64,000 bases of DNA, from positions 27,001-91,000 of the forward strand of contig NZ_FPJW01000012.1 in assembly GCF_900119735.1 (NCBI RefSeq). Reading direction: 5' to 3'. Under the pieces are notes generated by a model. It saw only the letters and a program-made list of their open reading frames with translations. It did no database searches and was not told where the DNA came from. This DNA is from Marinospirillum alkaliphilum DSM 21637. GTDB taxonomy: Bacteria > Pseudomonadota > Gammaproteobacteria > Pseudomonadales > Halomonadaceae. The position numbers were made by a program, and so were the translations under genes. Positions 17,520 to 27,076 of the stretch are shown one piece after another. Numbering within the stretch: the stretch's first letter is position 1; each line of letters begins with the position of its first letter.

Positions 17520-19130
17520 ATGGCCAGATCAAATCAAGACATCCATGATTGGGATGTCGAAAATGAGTCTTACTGGAAGTCCAAGGGTCGGTCTATAGCT
17601 TATCGCAATCTCTGGATTTCAATCCCCAACCTGCTGTGCGGTTTTGCCGTATGGCTGATGTGGGGCATCATCACGGTTCAGATGTTGAACCTGGGCTTTC
17701 CTTTTGAACCAGGACAGCTGTTCACTCTGACTGCCATTGCAGGTCTTACCGGGGCGACCCTGCGTATTCCTGCTTCGTTCATGATCCGCATCGCAGGCGG
17801 ACGCAATACCATCTTCCTGACCACCGCCATGCTGATGATTCCAGCTTTTGGTGCCGGTATGGCATTGCAAAATCCGGATACACCGCTGTTGACCTTCCAG
17901 ATACTGGCGTTCTTGTCTGGCATCGGCGGTGGTAACTTTGCGGCCTCGATGAGTAACATCAGCACCTTTTTCCCGAAAAAGGAGCAGGGGTTGGCGTTAG
18001 GCCTGAATGCCGGTCTTGGCAACTTTGGTGTCACCACCATGCAGATTCTGATCCCGGCAGTGATGACTGTGGGTGTCTTTGGTCTGCTGGCGGGTGATCC
18101 GATGACCCTGGTGCGCGACAGCGGCACCCTGATCGGGCGCATTGAGGCGGGTACCGAGACCTGGATTCAGAATGCCGGGTTCATCTGGGTCGCCATTTTG
18201 CTGCCACTGGTGATTGCCGCCTGGTTTGGCATGAATAACCTGCGTAGCATCACGCCAGACCCAGGCAATCCTCTGGCAGCTTTTGGTCGTATCACTGGCC
18301 TGTACATCATCGGTTTTATCACTGCCGGTGTGGGTCTTTACCTCTATCTGCCGGCTCCGACCGGTCTGGGTATTCTGAACCCCTGGCTGGCGATGCTGCT
18401 GATCATGGTGGCAACCCTGGTGTTGATGCGCATGGTGCCCGGCAAGATCGGTGAAAACTCCAAGCGTCAGTTTGCCATCTTCAAGGATAAACACACCTGG
18501 TCCATGTCGATCCTGTACATCCTGACCTTCGGTTCGTTCATCGGCTTTTCCATGGCCTTGCCACTGTCCATCACCGTTATCTTCGGCTCCAGCACCATTG
18601 AAGTGGATGGTGTGATGCAGCGGGTGAGCAACCCCAATGCACCCTCTGCTCTGACCTATGCCTGGATTGGCCCGTTTGTGGGTGCACTGATTCGCCCGCT
18701 GGGTGGCTGGGTGTCTGACAAGCTGGGTGGCTCGATTGTGACCCAGGTGATTGCCGGTGTGATGGTGATTGCTTCGGCTGCGGTGGGTTACATCATGATG
18801 CTGGCTTACCAGTCAGCCACACCTGAGCAGTACTTCTTCTACTTCATTGTGCTGTTTGTGGTCATCTTTGCGGCCACCGGCATTGGCAACGGCTCCACCT
18901 TCCGCACCATTGGTGTGATCTACAACCAGGAGCAGGCCGGACCGGTGCTGGGCTGGACTTCTGCAGTGGCTGCTTACGGTTCTTTTGTAGCACCGATGGT
19001 GATTGGTGATCAGATCCGTGGTGGTACACCGGAAATGGCCATGTACGGTTTTGCGGTCTTCTACGCCCTGTGCATGGTGCTGAACTGGTGGTTCTACCTG
19101 CGCAAAGGCGCTTATGTAAAAAACCCCTGA
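17520..19130 (+). CDS. narK: NarK-type nitrate/nitrite transporter
   Basis: 536 residues, about 12 membrane segments, major facilitator family. The nitrate signatures GIGGGNFAASMSNISTFFPK and ALGLNAGLGNFG are present, close to E. coli NarK, which exchanges nitrate for nitrite. It supplies NarG with nitrate and removes nitrite. First gene of a long plus-strand run (usp, second NarK, mrp, nnrS). NarK-type versus NarU-type is not decided; length is somewhat above average, mainly in loops. Confidence 0.93.
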   Translation: MARSNQDIHDWDVENESYWKSKGRSIAYRNLWISIPNLLCGFAVWLMWGIITVQMLNLGFPFEPGQLFTLTAIAGLTGATLRIPASFMIRIAGGRNTIFLTTAMLMIPAFGAGMALQNPDTPLLTFQILAFLSGIGGGNFAASMSNISTFFPKKEQGLALGLNAGLGNFGVTTMQILIPAVMTVGVFGLLAGDPMTLVRDSGTLIGRIEAGTETWIQNAGFIWVAILLPLVIAAWFGMNNLRSITPDPGNPLAAFGRITGLYIIGFITAGVGLYLYLPAPTGLGILNPWLAMLLIMVATLVLMRMVPGKIGENSKRQFAIFKDKHTWSMSILYILTFGSFIGFSMALPLSITVIFGSSTIEVDGVMQRVSNPNAPSALTYAWIGPFVGALIRPLGGWVSDKLGGSIVTQVIAGVMVIASAAVGYIMMLAYQSATPEQYFFYFIVLFVVIFAATGIGNGSTFRTIGVIYNQEQAGPVLGWTSAVAAYGSFVAPMVIGDQIRGGTPEMAMYGFAVFYALCMVLNWWFYLRKGAYVKNP

Positions 19131-19140
19131 GTTGTTTGCA

Positions 19141-19166
19141 ACCGGTTTTCCTGCGGGAAAACCGGT
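19141..19166 (+). other. 11-bp perfect stem-loop between narK and usp
   Basis: ACCGGTTTTCC pairs with GGAAAACCGGT around TGCG, 11 bases after the narK stop. There is no T-tract after it. Probably an mRNA end stabiliser or partial terminator that lowers downstream expression. Confidence 0.6.
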
Positions 19167-19193
19167 ATTCCCACCTGTCCCGAGGGCAAGAAC

Positions 19194-19649
19194 ATGAAAA
19201 TCATGGTTGCTTATGACGGTTCACGTAATGCCAAGCTGGCGCTGGCCCAGACGCTCACTATGTTCCACTGCATGAGTCCAAAAATCATGCTGGTGGGTGT
19301 GGCCGAAAACCCCCGCGACTCCTCTGATGCCAATGAAGACCTGTTTCAGGAGGAGTATGAGGAGCTCAAGCAGGCCCTGCACGAAGGGCTGGATTTTGTC
19401 ACTCAGGAGAAGTTGTCCGGTGAGGTGCTGCTGGCTGAGGGTGACCCGCGCAAGATGATTCTGCGGGCAACTCAGAAACATAACCCCAATCTGCTGGTGA
19501 TTGCACGTCATAGCCATCAGCCGGATGGCGGCTTTATCTCGCGATCACTGAATTATTTTGTGGATGAACTGGATTACATGACCTTCGGCAGTGTCAGCTC
19601 GTTTCTGGCTCGTCGAGTGGAAGTGCCGGTGCTGATTTATCCCAGCTGA
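19194..19649 (+). CDS. Universal stress protein (UspA family)
   Basis: 151 residues. MKIMVAYDGSRNAKLALAQ opens the fold and LLVIARHSHQPDGGF is in the place of the phosphate-binding loop. The normal G-x2-G-x9-G-S/T motif is not clean, so ATP binding is uncertain. It lies between two nitrate transporter genes. USP genes are often induced with anaerobic respiration genes (for example by Anr in Pseudomonas), which would fit here. Partner or target unknown. Confidence 0.88.
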   Translation: MKIMVAYDGSRNAKLALAQTLTMFHCMSPKIMLVGVAENPRDSSDANEDLFQEEYEELKQALHEGLDFVTQEKLSGEVLLAEGDPRKMILRATQKHNPNLLVIARHSHQPDGGFISRSLNYFVDELDYMTFGSVSSFLARRVEVPVLIYPS

Positions 19650-19685
19650 TTGCGTTTTCCTGAATGAAGGCCAGAGGATAGCCCC

Positions 19686-21185
19686 ATGAAAGTCGCTGAC
19701 ATTTTCAAATTCAAGAGTCCCGATATCAAGGCGCTCCACCTGACGTGGATCGCCTTTTTTATCACTTTTTACGTCTGGTTCAACATGGCACCGCTGGCAT
19801 CCAGCATGCTGCGCAGTGTGGACTGGTTGACCGCAGATGACATCCGATTATTTGCCATCTGTAACGTGGCCCTGACCATCCCGGCGCGTATCCTGGTGGG
19901 CATGGCACTGGATCGTTTTGGTCCTCGGCGGGTGTTTTCCATTCTGATGGTGGTGATGGCCATTCCGGCACTGATGTTTGCCTTTGGTACCACCATGATG
20001 CAGCTGTTGATTTCACGCCTGGTGCTGAGCTCCATTGGTGCCAGTTTTGTGGTTGGTATTCACATGACTGCCCTGTGGTTTAAACCCAAGGATATCGGTT
20101 TTGCCGAGGGTTTTTATGCTGGTTGGGGTAACTTCGGCTCCGCTGCAGCGGCCATGACCCTGCCGACCATTGCGCTGGTTTGGTACGGTGGTGATGACGG
20201 TTGGCGCTGGGCGATTGCCCAGAGTGCCATCGTGATGGCTGGTTATGGTGTGTTTTACTGGTTTGCCATCACTGATGGCCCGGATGTAAAAGCGCACCGC
20301 AAGCCTCGTAAAGCCGCTGCCATGGAGGTCAGTAGCTGGGGTGATATGGTCAAACTGATTCTGTGGACCATTCCTTTGGTTGGGGTACTGGCCATTCTGG
20401 TATGGCGCATTCAGATGATGGGTTATATCACCACCACCGGTGCCATCATTGCTTATGCAGTCATTGCTGCGGTGGTGATTTACCAGATTGTCCAGATTCT
20501 GCGGGTCAACGTGCCGATCCTGAAAAAGGGTGTACCAGAAGATGACAAGTACAACTTCAACAGTGTGGCGGCACTGAATTCGACCTATTTTGCCAACTTC
20601 GGTGCCGAGCTGGCGGTGGTCTCCATGCTGCCAATGTTCTTTGAAGAAACCTGGGGACTCAGTGCTGCTGCGGCCGGTTTGATTGCCGCATCCTTTGCCT
20701 TTGTGAATCTGGTGGCTCGCCCGATGGGTGGCATGGTGTCGGATCGCATGGGTAATCGGCGGTTTGTGATGCTCTGCTATATGTTTGGCATCGGGGTCGG
20801 TTTCATACTCATGGGTATGCTCAACGCTTCCTGGCCGCTGATCATCGCCATTGCCGTGACCATCTTCTGCTCGATTTTTGTACAGGGTGCAGAGGGTGCC
20901 ACCTTCGGCATCATTCCGTCGATCAAACGCCGCATCACCGGGCAGATCTCGGGTATGGCCGGTGCTTATGGCAATGTGGGAGCAGTGGTTTATCTGACCA
21001 TCTTCACCTTTGTCACACCAACCCAGTTCTTCTACATCATTGCAACCGGTGCTTTCATCAGTTGGCTGATCTGCCTGCTGTGGCTGAAAGAACCTGAAAA
21101 TGCCTTTGATGATGAGTATTACATTTCATCTGTGGATCGCATGCTGGCAGAAGAGGAAGCACAGCAGCAGCCCACGCCCCGCTAA
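19686..21185 (+). CDS. Second NarK-family nitrate transporter (probably proton symporter type)
   Basis: 499 residues, 12 predicted membrane segments. It differs from the upstream NarK: the signature region reads GFAEGFYAGWGNFGSAAAAM, closer to the NarK1/NasA branch thought to work as nitrate/H+ symporters. Paired NarK1/NarK2 carriers are known in Pseudomonas and Paracoccus, where the symporter starts respiration before nitrite builds up. The ribosome site AGAGGA precedes the ATG. The last 40 residues are a hydrophilic tail rich in glutamate and glutamine. Confidence 0.88.
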   Translation: MKVADIFKFKSPDIKALHLTWIAFFITFYVWFNMAPLASSMLRSVDWLTADDIRLFAICNVALTIPARILVGMALDRFGPRRVFSILMVVMAIPALMFAFGTTMMQLLISRLVLSSIGASFVVGIHMTALWFKPKDIGFAEGFYAGWGNFGSAAAAMTLPTIALVWYGGDDGWRWAIAQSAIVMAGYGVFYWFAITDGPDVKAHRKPRKAAAMEVSSWGDMVKLILWTIPLVGVLAILVWRIQMMGYITTTGAIIAYAVIAAVVIYQIVQILRVNVPILKKGVPEDDKYNFNSVAALNSTYFANFGAELAVVSMLPMFFEETWGLSAAAAGLIAASFAFVNLVARPMGGMVSDRMGNRRFVMLCYMFGIGVGFILMGMLNASWPLIIAIAVTIFCSIFVQGAEGATFGIIPSIKRRITGQISGMAGAYGNVGAVVYLTIFTFVTPTQFFYIIATGAFISWLICLLWLKEPENAFDDEYYISSVDRMLAEEEAQQQPTPR

Positions 21186-21306
21186 CCAAGGTTGGCCTTA
21201 AGCGTAAAGAAGTGGCGTCCTGTGGTTGTTATGGCAACTGCATGGCGCACTTCTGATGGATGCCTTCTGGCTGCTGAAACCAGATCAACAACAGGTTGAC
21301 CGGCTC

Positions 21307-24093
21307 ATGGCACTGGCTCTGCTGTTTCTTTTTCCTTTGCTGGGTGCTTTGTTACCCGTCTTTTTTGCTTCCCGCCCGGTCGGATTGCTGGCTGTGATTG
21401 CCCTGTTGCCTGCGCTGGCCAGCTTTCTGCTGGTGGTGTTGCAGCTGCCCCTGGTGCTGGCCGGTGAGACACTGATTCATCACTGGCAGTGGGTGCCCAG
21501 CCTGGGGCTGACTTTCAGTCTGCGACTGGATGCACTGGGTGGCATTTTTGCCCTGCTGATCAGTGGTATTGGCAGTCTGATCATCCTGTTTGCGCGCCAT
21601 TATTTTGCCGGTAAAGAAAATGCCGGGCGGTTTTATGTCCTGATGCTGTTGTTTATGGCTGCCATGCTGGGGCTGGTGACCTCGGAAAACCTGTTGGTGC
21701 TGTTGGTGTTCTGGGAAATGACCAGCCTGATTTCGTTTCTGCTGGTGGCCTTCAGTTGGCAAAAAAGTGCTGCCCGTCGTGGTGCACGCATGACGCTGGT
21801 GATCACTGCCGGTGGCGGGCTGGCGCTGTTGGCCGGGCTGGTGTTGCTGGGGCAGGTGGCTGGTTCTCTGGAATTGAGTCAGGTGCTGGCCAGTGGTGAG
21901 GCCATCAAAGCCAGCGCATATTATGAGTGGATACTGGTGTTGATTCTGCTGGGTGCTTTTGCCAAGTCCGCGCAGTTTCCCTTTCATCTGTGGCTGCCTC
22001 ATGCCATGGCAGCCCCCACACCGGTTTCAGCGTATCTTCATTCAGCAACCCTGGTGAAGGCCGGGATCTTTCTGTTGATGCGACTGCATCCTGCACTGGC
22101 TGAAACCCATGCCTGGTTCACACTGGTGACCCTGGTTGGCATGAGTACCCTGATGCTGGGTGCTTTTGTGGCCATGTTCATGCATGACATGAAAGGCCTG
22201 CTGGCTTATTCCACCCTTTCACACCTGGGGTTGATCACCTTGCTGCTGGGGCTGGGCAGCCCGCTGGCTTTGGGCATTGCACTGTTTCACCTGATTGGTC
22301 ATGCCCTGTTCAAGGCACCGCTGTTCATGATGGCCGGTTATGTGGATCTGGCCACAGGAACCCGTGATCTTCGAAAAATCAATGGTTTGTGGCGCTATTA
22401 TCCGGGGCTGATGGTGCTGACCGCCATTTCTGCTGCTGCCATGGCGGGCCTGCCGTTATTGAGCGGTTATTTCAGCAAGAAAATGCTGTTTGCGGCCAGC
22501 CTGACGGTTGATCAGCCTTTCTGGGCAGTGAGTGTGCTGCCGCTGTGGGTGACCCTGGCCGGTGGTTTGTCAGTGGCCTATTCCGCTCGGATTTTCCACA
22601 ACGTGTTTTTTAATGGTCAGCCGCAGGATTTGCCCAAAGGAATACCCCAGCCGTTGCGTCGCTGGGCCTTGTTGCCGCTGTTGCCGCTGGTGGTGCTGAC
22701 GTTGGTGATCGGTTGGCATCCGGTGGGACTGTTTGATTTCTGGGTGGTGCCAGTGACCCTGGCTGCAACCGGCCAGCTGTTGCCCAGTTATGACTTTGCT
22801 GCGCTGGACAGTGGCTGGCCCTTCTGGATGAGTCTGCTGGCGCTGATCGGTGGCATTGCCTTTTATGCTGCACGCAATCCGCTGTTTGCACTGCATGCCC
22901 GTTTGCCGGAAGTGGATGCCAAGGAGATTTTTGAAACCCTGATGCGGCAGGTGATTCTGTTCACCCGCTGGCTGGTGCATCAGCTGGAAAATGGTTCTTT
23001 GCAGCGTTATCTGGCCCTGTTGTTCACCACTTTGCTGGTGTTGCTGTTCTGGGCGCTGCAGGGAATGGTGGTCGGGCCTCTCCCCTTGTCACCGGTTGAT
23101 CCGGCCTTTGCCATCGGTGCGCTGGTGCTGGCGGTTGCTGCCATCGGGGTGGTGATGATTCAGCGCAAGCGTCTGCTGGCCTTGCTGTTGCTGGGGGTGG
23201 TGGGATTGATCATCACGCTGTTTTTTGCCCGTTTTTCAGCACCGGATCTGGCGCTGACACAGTTGTCGGTGGAGGTGATGGCGGTGGTGATCATGATGCT
23301 GGCCTTGTCATTTTTACCCCAGCGATCACCGCATGAAAGCAGCAAGGCTCGCAGAGGGCGGGATCTGTTCCTGGCGGGCGGAGTCGGTGCTGCGTTTGCA
23401 ACCCTGGCTTATGGATTGCTGACACGACCCCTGGATTCAATTTCCGGTTTTTTTCTGGAGCAGAGTGTGCCCGGTGGTGGTGGCACCAATGTGGTGAATG
23501 TGATTCTGGTGGATTTTCGTGGTTTTGACACTCTGGGTGAAATCACCGTGCTGGCCATTGCTGCGGTGGCGGTGTTTGCCTTCACTCAGGATCTGCAGCT
23601 CAAGTCACGGGTGTCTGAAGGCTGGGATGCGCAGGGTTTTGCCGAGGCTCACCCCTTGTTGTTAAGGGTCACGGCCGGTCTGGTGTTGCCGATTGCACTG
23701 ATGGTGTCGGCTTATATCTTCCTGCGTGGCCACAACATGCCGGGTGGCGGCTTTATTGCCGGATTGGTGACTGCGGTGGCGCTGACACTGCAATACATGG
23801 CGGGTGGTCTGGTATGGGCCCAGCAACGCATGCGTACGCAGTTCCGTCCGTTGATCGGTGCCGGAATTCTGCTGGCAACCCTGACAGGACTGGGGAGTCT
23901 GGTGTTTGGTTATCCCTTCCTGACCTCAACCTTTGGGCACTTTGATCTGCTGCTGTTGGGTGAAGTCGAGCTGGCCAGTGTGCTGGTGTTTGATCTGGGG
24001 GTTTATGCCGTGGTGGTTGGTTCCACCCTGTTGATACTGGCCAACCTGGGGCGCCTGATGACGGTGGCTGGTCCCGGCAAGGAGGTGGGTTGA
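21307..24093 (+). CDS. mrpA: Mrp Na+/H+ antiporter subunit A fused to B
   Basis: 928 residues from the ATG at 21307; TTG at 21226 and ATG at 21256 are in frame upstream. The first ~500 residues are the NuoL-like proton channel (conserved GLVTSENLLVLLVFWEMTSL, LPHAMAAPTPVSAYLHSATLVKAG). A linker domain follows, and from about residue 780 an MrpB domain (RGHNMPGGGFIAGLVTA). Fusion of A and B is the group-2 Mrp layout of proteobacteria. The start is placed so that the first membrane segment is at the N-terminus. The gene begins 121 bases after the second nitrate carrier, same strand. Confidence 0.92.
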   Translation: MALALLFLFPLLGALLPVFFASRPVGLLAVIALLPALASFLLVVLQLPLVLAGETLIHHWQWVPSLGLTFSLRLDALGGIFALLISGIGSLIILFARHYFAGKENAGRFYVLMLLFMAAMLGLVTSENLLVLLVFWEMTSLISFLLVAFSWQKSAARRGARMTLVITAGGGLALLAGLVLLGQVAGSLELSQVLASGEAIKASAYYEWILVLILLGAFAKSAQFPFHLWLPHAMAAPTPVSAYLHSATLVKAGIFLLMRLHPALAETHAWFTLVTLVGMSTLMLGAFVAMFMHDMKGLLAYSTLSHLGLITLLLGLGSPLALGIALFHLIGHALFKAPLFMMAGYVDLATGTRDLRKINGLWRYYPGLMVLTAISAAAMAGLPLLSGYFSKKMLFAASLTVDQPFWAVSVLPLWVTLAGGLSVAYSARIFHNVFFNGQPQDLPKGIPQPLRRWALLPLLPLVVLTLVIGWHPVGLFDFWVVPVTLAATGQLLPSYDFAALDSGWPFWMSLLALIGGIAFYAARNPLFALHARLPEVDAKEIFETLMRQVILFTRWLVHQLENGSLQRYLALLFTTLLVLLFWALQGMVVGPLPLSPVDPAFAIGALVLAVAAIGVVMIQRKRLLALLLLGVVGLIITLFFARFSAPDLALTQLSVEVMAVVIMMLALSFLPQRSPHESSKARRGRDLFLAGGVGAAFATLAYGLLTRPLDSISGFFLEQSVPGGGGTNVVNVILVDFRGFDTLGEITVLAIAAVAVFAFTQDLQLKSRVSEGWDAQGFAEAHPLLLRVTAGLVLPIALMVSAYIFLRGHNMPGGGFIAGLVTAVALTLQYMAGGLVWAQQRMRTQFRPLIGAGILLATLTGLGSLVFGYPFLTSTFGHFDLLLLGEVELASVLVFDLGVYAVVVGSTLLILANLGRLMTVAGPGKEVG

Positions 24094-24431
24094 TGGAGCT
24101 GATTCTGGCAGTGGTGCTGGGCATACTGACCGCTTCAGGTGTTTATCTGCTGCTGCGGGGACGAACCTTCAGTGTGATTCTGGGCCTGACACTGCTTTCT
24201 CATGCAGTGAATGTGTTTCTGTTTGCCATGGGGCGATTAAAAACCGGATCACCGGCACTGATCGGGGTGGTGGATGATTATGCAGATCCCTTGCCACAGG
24301 CACTGGTGTTGACTGCCATCGTGATCGGTTTTGCGATGACTGCCTTTACGGTGGTGCTGGCATTAAAAGCGGCAGTGGAGTTGCGCAGCGACCATGTGGA
24401 TGGCGAAGCACCCAATGAGGACCGCTTATGA
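24090..24431 (+). CDS. mrpC: Mrp antiporter subunit C
   Basis: 113 residues, three membrane helices, NuoK-like (GLTLLSHAVNVFLFAMGRL, DPLPQALVLTAIVIGFAM). It overlaps the stop of mrpA and the start of mrpD by four bases each. Part of the hetero-oligomeric Mrp complex. Confidence 0.95.
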   Translation: MMELILAVVLGILTASGVYLLLRGRTFSVILGLTLLSHAVNVFLFAMGRLKTGSPALIGVVDDYADPLPQALVLTAIVIGFAMTAFTVVLALKAAVELRSDHVDGEAPNEDRL

Positions 24432-25951
24432 GCCACCTGTTGCTGATGCCGGTTTTATTACCGCTGCTGGCCGGTGCCTTGTTGCTGCTCTGGCCGGGTC
24501 TCGGGTTGGCGCTGCAGCGAGTGATCGGCGTGATCGCCAGTCTTTCACTGGTGGTGGTTGGGCTGCAATTGCTGGCACTGGCTGCATCCGGTGATTATCA
24601 CCTGTATGCCCTCGGCAACTGGGCACCACCTTTTGGCATTGTGCTGGTGCTGGATCGTTTAAGTGCTCTGATGCTGGTGTTAACCGCTGTGCTGGCGGCA
24701 TTTTGTCTGTTGTATGCCTGTCAGGGCACGGATCGCCTCGGCATGAATTTTCATGCACTGTTTCAATTCCAGTTGCTGGGTGTGAATGGTGCCCTGTTAA
24801 CCGGGGATCTGTTCAACCTGTTTGTGTTTTTTGAAATCCTGCTGCTGGCCTCTTATGCCTTGCTGTTGCATGGCGGCAGCCGTGCCCGCAGTCGGGCGGG
24901 TTTGCATTATGTGATCATCAACCTGGTGGGTTCGGCGGTGTTTGTGCTGGCACTGGCCACCCTTTATGGTGTCGCCGGAACCCTGAATATGGCGGATCTG
25001 GCGCTGAAGGTTGCTGCTGCGCCGGTGAGTGATCGCCCGCTTTATCTGGCTGCCGGAGTGTTGTTGCTGGTGGTGTTTGGCATCAAGGCGGCGATCCTGC
25101 CGCTGCTCTTCTGGTTGCCAAGGGCTTACACCGCAGCCAGTGCACCGGTTGCTGCACTGTTTGCAATCATGACCAAGGTGGGGATTTACGCCATTCTGCG
25201 GGTGTTCTGGCTGGTGTTTGGCACGGGTGATGATCCCCTTCAGGTTGAGTTGCTCGCCTGGGTCTGGCCTCTGGCATTGGCCACCCTGTTGCTGGGTGGG
25301 CTGGGTGCGCTGGGTTCACTCAGCCTGAGAACCCTGACCGCTTATCTGGTGATTCTTTCTGTCGGCATTCTGCTGGCCACCCTGACCCTGGCCAGTCCAC
25401 AGGCGTTGGCTGCAGCGCTGTTTTATCTGGTGCATTCCACCCTGATGACCGCAGTGTTCTTTTTAATGGCTGATCTGATCGGGCGGCAAAGGGATCAGGG
25501 GTATGATCGCTTTCATGTGCAGGCGGGCATGAATAACCGCTGGTTGATGGCGGGACTGTTTTTTGTGGCCGCCATCAGCATGGCCGGGTTGCCTCCTTTC
25601 AGTGGTTTTATCAGCAAGGTCTGGATACTCCATTCGGTATACAGTCTGGAACAGGGGTTCTGGCTGTGGGCAGTGATCCTGTTTGCCGGCCTGCTGGTGC
25701 TGGTGGCCCTGAGTCGTGGCGGATCGGCCTGGTTCTGGAGTTCTCCGGCCTGTGAAAAACAACGGCCACTGAACCCGGTGGAATTGTTGCTGGTGGTGGT
25801 GTTACTGAGTGCCAGTGGTCTTTTATCCCTGAATGCGGAGCCGGTGATGGGGTGGATGTTGCTGACTGCCGAGCAGTTGATGGAACCGGGAGCTTATCTG
25901 CAAGCGCATCCGAAGGTGGCCGAGCTGCTGCCAGGTGGGGTGTGGAAATGA
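24428..25951 (+). CDS. mrpD: Mrp antiporter subunit D
   Basis: 507 residues, NuoM/N-like, about 14 membrane helices. FVFFEILLLASYALLLHGG holds the conserved glutamate of the antiporter subunits, and GIKAAILPLLFWLPRAYTAA the conserved lysine. The start overlaps mrpC; the stop overlaps mrpE. Confidence 0.95.
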   Translation: MSHLLLMPVLLPLLAGALLLLWPGLGLALQRVIGVIASLSLVVVGLQLLALAASGDYHLYALGNWAPPFGIVLVLDRLSALMLVLTAVLAAFCLLYACQGTDRLGMNFHALFQFQLLGVNGALLTGDLFNLFVFFEILLLASYALLLHGGSRARSRAGLHYVIINLVGSAVFVLALATLYGVAGTLNMADLALKVAAAPVSDRPLYLAAGVLLLVVFGIKAAILPLLFWLPRAYTAASAPVAALFAIMTKVGIYAILRVFWLVFGTGDDPLQVELLAWVWPLALATLLLGGLGALGSLSLRTLTAYLVILSVGILLATLTLASPQALAAALFYLVHSTLMTAVFFLMADLIGRQRDQGYDRFHVQAGMNNRWLMAGLFFVAAISMAGLPPFSGFISKVWILHSVYSLEQGFWLWAVILFAGLLVLVALSRGGSAWFWSSPACEKQRPLNPVELLLVVVLLSASGLLSLNAEPVMGWMLLTAEQLMEPGAYLQAHPKVAELLPGGVWK

Positions 25952-26445
25952 TGCGCTGGCGTTTCTGGCTGCCTCGTCCGCTGCTGTCGGTTTTTCTGGT
26001 GGTGTTGTGGCTGTTTCTGATGAACACCCTGAGTGTTGCTCATCTGCTGTTGGGTGGCTTGCTGGGCTGGGTGATTCCACTGGTGGCAGATCCATTCATG
26101 CCACGCCAGCCGGAGGTGCACCGTCCCGGTTTGATGCTGCGTTATCTGCTGGTGTTTCTGGGGGATCTGCTGACTTCCAACTGGGTGGTGGCACGACTGT
26201 TGATGGGGCCGGTTGAGCGCATGTCCCCTGGTTTCATTGATTATCCGGTTGAGCTGAACAATGACTATGCCATCACGTTGCTGGCCAGCACCATCTCTCT
26301 GACACCAGGCACTGTGTCGGCTCATTATGATGCACAGCGTCAGGTGTTGATGATTCATGTGCTGCACCTGGAAGATGAGCAGGCGCTGGTACAACAGATC
26401 AAGCAGCGTTATGAGCAACCGCTGAAGGAGATCTTTCAATGTTGA
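25948..26445 (+). CDS. mrpE: Mrp antiporter subunit E
   Basis: 165 residues from the ATG that overlaps the mrpD stop. MMRWRFWLPRPLLSVFLVVLW is followed by a second helix and the cytoplasmic domain with TISLTPGTVSAHYDAQ, the MrpE signature. The frame reads further upstream inside mrpD but without a sensible start. Confidence 0.94.
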   Translation: MMRWRFWLPRPLLSVFLVVLWLFLMNTLSVAHLLLGGLLGWVIPLVADPFMPRQPEVHRPGLMLRYLLVFLGDLLTSNWVVARLLMGPVERMSPGFIDYPVELNNDYAITLLASTISLTPGTVSAHYDAQRQVLMIHVLHLEDEQALVQQIKQRYEQPLKEIFQC

Positions 26446-26708
26446 GCTGGGTGGTTCCACTGGCAATGGGCATTTTTGCCCTGGCTCTGTTGCTGAATCT
26501 TTATCGACTGGTGAAGGGGCCTGATATTGTAGATAGGGTGCTGGCGCTGGACACCATGATGATCAACTCCATTGCCCTGCTGGTGCTGACGGACATACAT
26601 CTGGGGCTGGGTGTCCTGTTTGAAGTGGCAATGCTGATTGCCTTGATGGGTTTTGTCAGTACCCTGGCGTTAAGCAAATACCTGCTGCGGGGAGATGTGA
26701 TCGAATGA
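26439..26708 (+). CDS. mrpF: Mrp antiporter subunit F
   Basis: 89 residues, three helices, with LYRLVKGPDIVDRVLALDTM typical of MrpF. It overlaps mrpE by seven bases and mrpG by four. Confidence 0.94.
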   Translation: MLSWVVPLAMGIFALALLLNLYRLVKGPDIVDRVLALDTMMINSIALLVLTDIHLGLGVLFEVAMLIALMGFVSTLALSKYLLRGDVIE

Positions 26709-27076
26709 TGTGGCTACTGGAAGGTTTGATTGCCCTGTTATTGCTGCTGGGTGCGCTGGTGGCGTTGCTGGGCTCCTGGGGGCTGGCCAGGTTGCCGGAT
26801 TTTTTCATGCGGTTGCATGGGCCGACCAAGGCCAGCACCCTGGGTGTGGGGGCAACCTTGCTGGGTTCACTGATCTATTTCAGCAGCACCCAACCGGGCA
26901 TTTCCGTACAGGAGGCGCTGATTACCCTGTTCCTGTTTGTCACTGCCCCGATCAGTGCTCATCTGCTGGCGCGAGTGGCGTTGCATCGTGGCCTCGGAGC
27001 AACAGCAGGTAAACCGGTCACTGAGCAACAGGCATCCACCATCAACAACAGAGAACAACAGCATGACAACACCTGA
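26705..27076 (+). CDS. mrpG: Mrp antiporter subunit G
   Basis: 123 residues, three helices, with LPDFFMRLHGPTKASTLGVG, the MrpG signature. The hydrophilic tail is rich in asparagine and glutamine and its last codons overlap the nnrS start by 14 bases. The seven Mrp subunits together exchange Na+ for H+; in this window they are embedded among nitrate and NO genes. Confidence 0.94.
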   Translation: MMWLLEGLIALLLLLGALVALLGSWGLARLPDFFMRLHGPTKASTLGVGATLLGSLIYFSSTQPGISVQEALITLFLFVTAPISAHLLARVALHRGLGATAGKPVTEQQASTINNREQQHDNT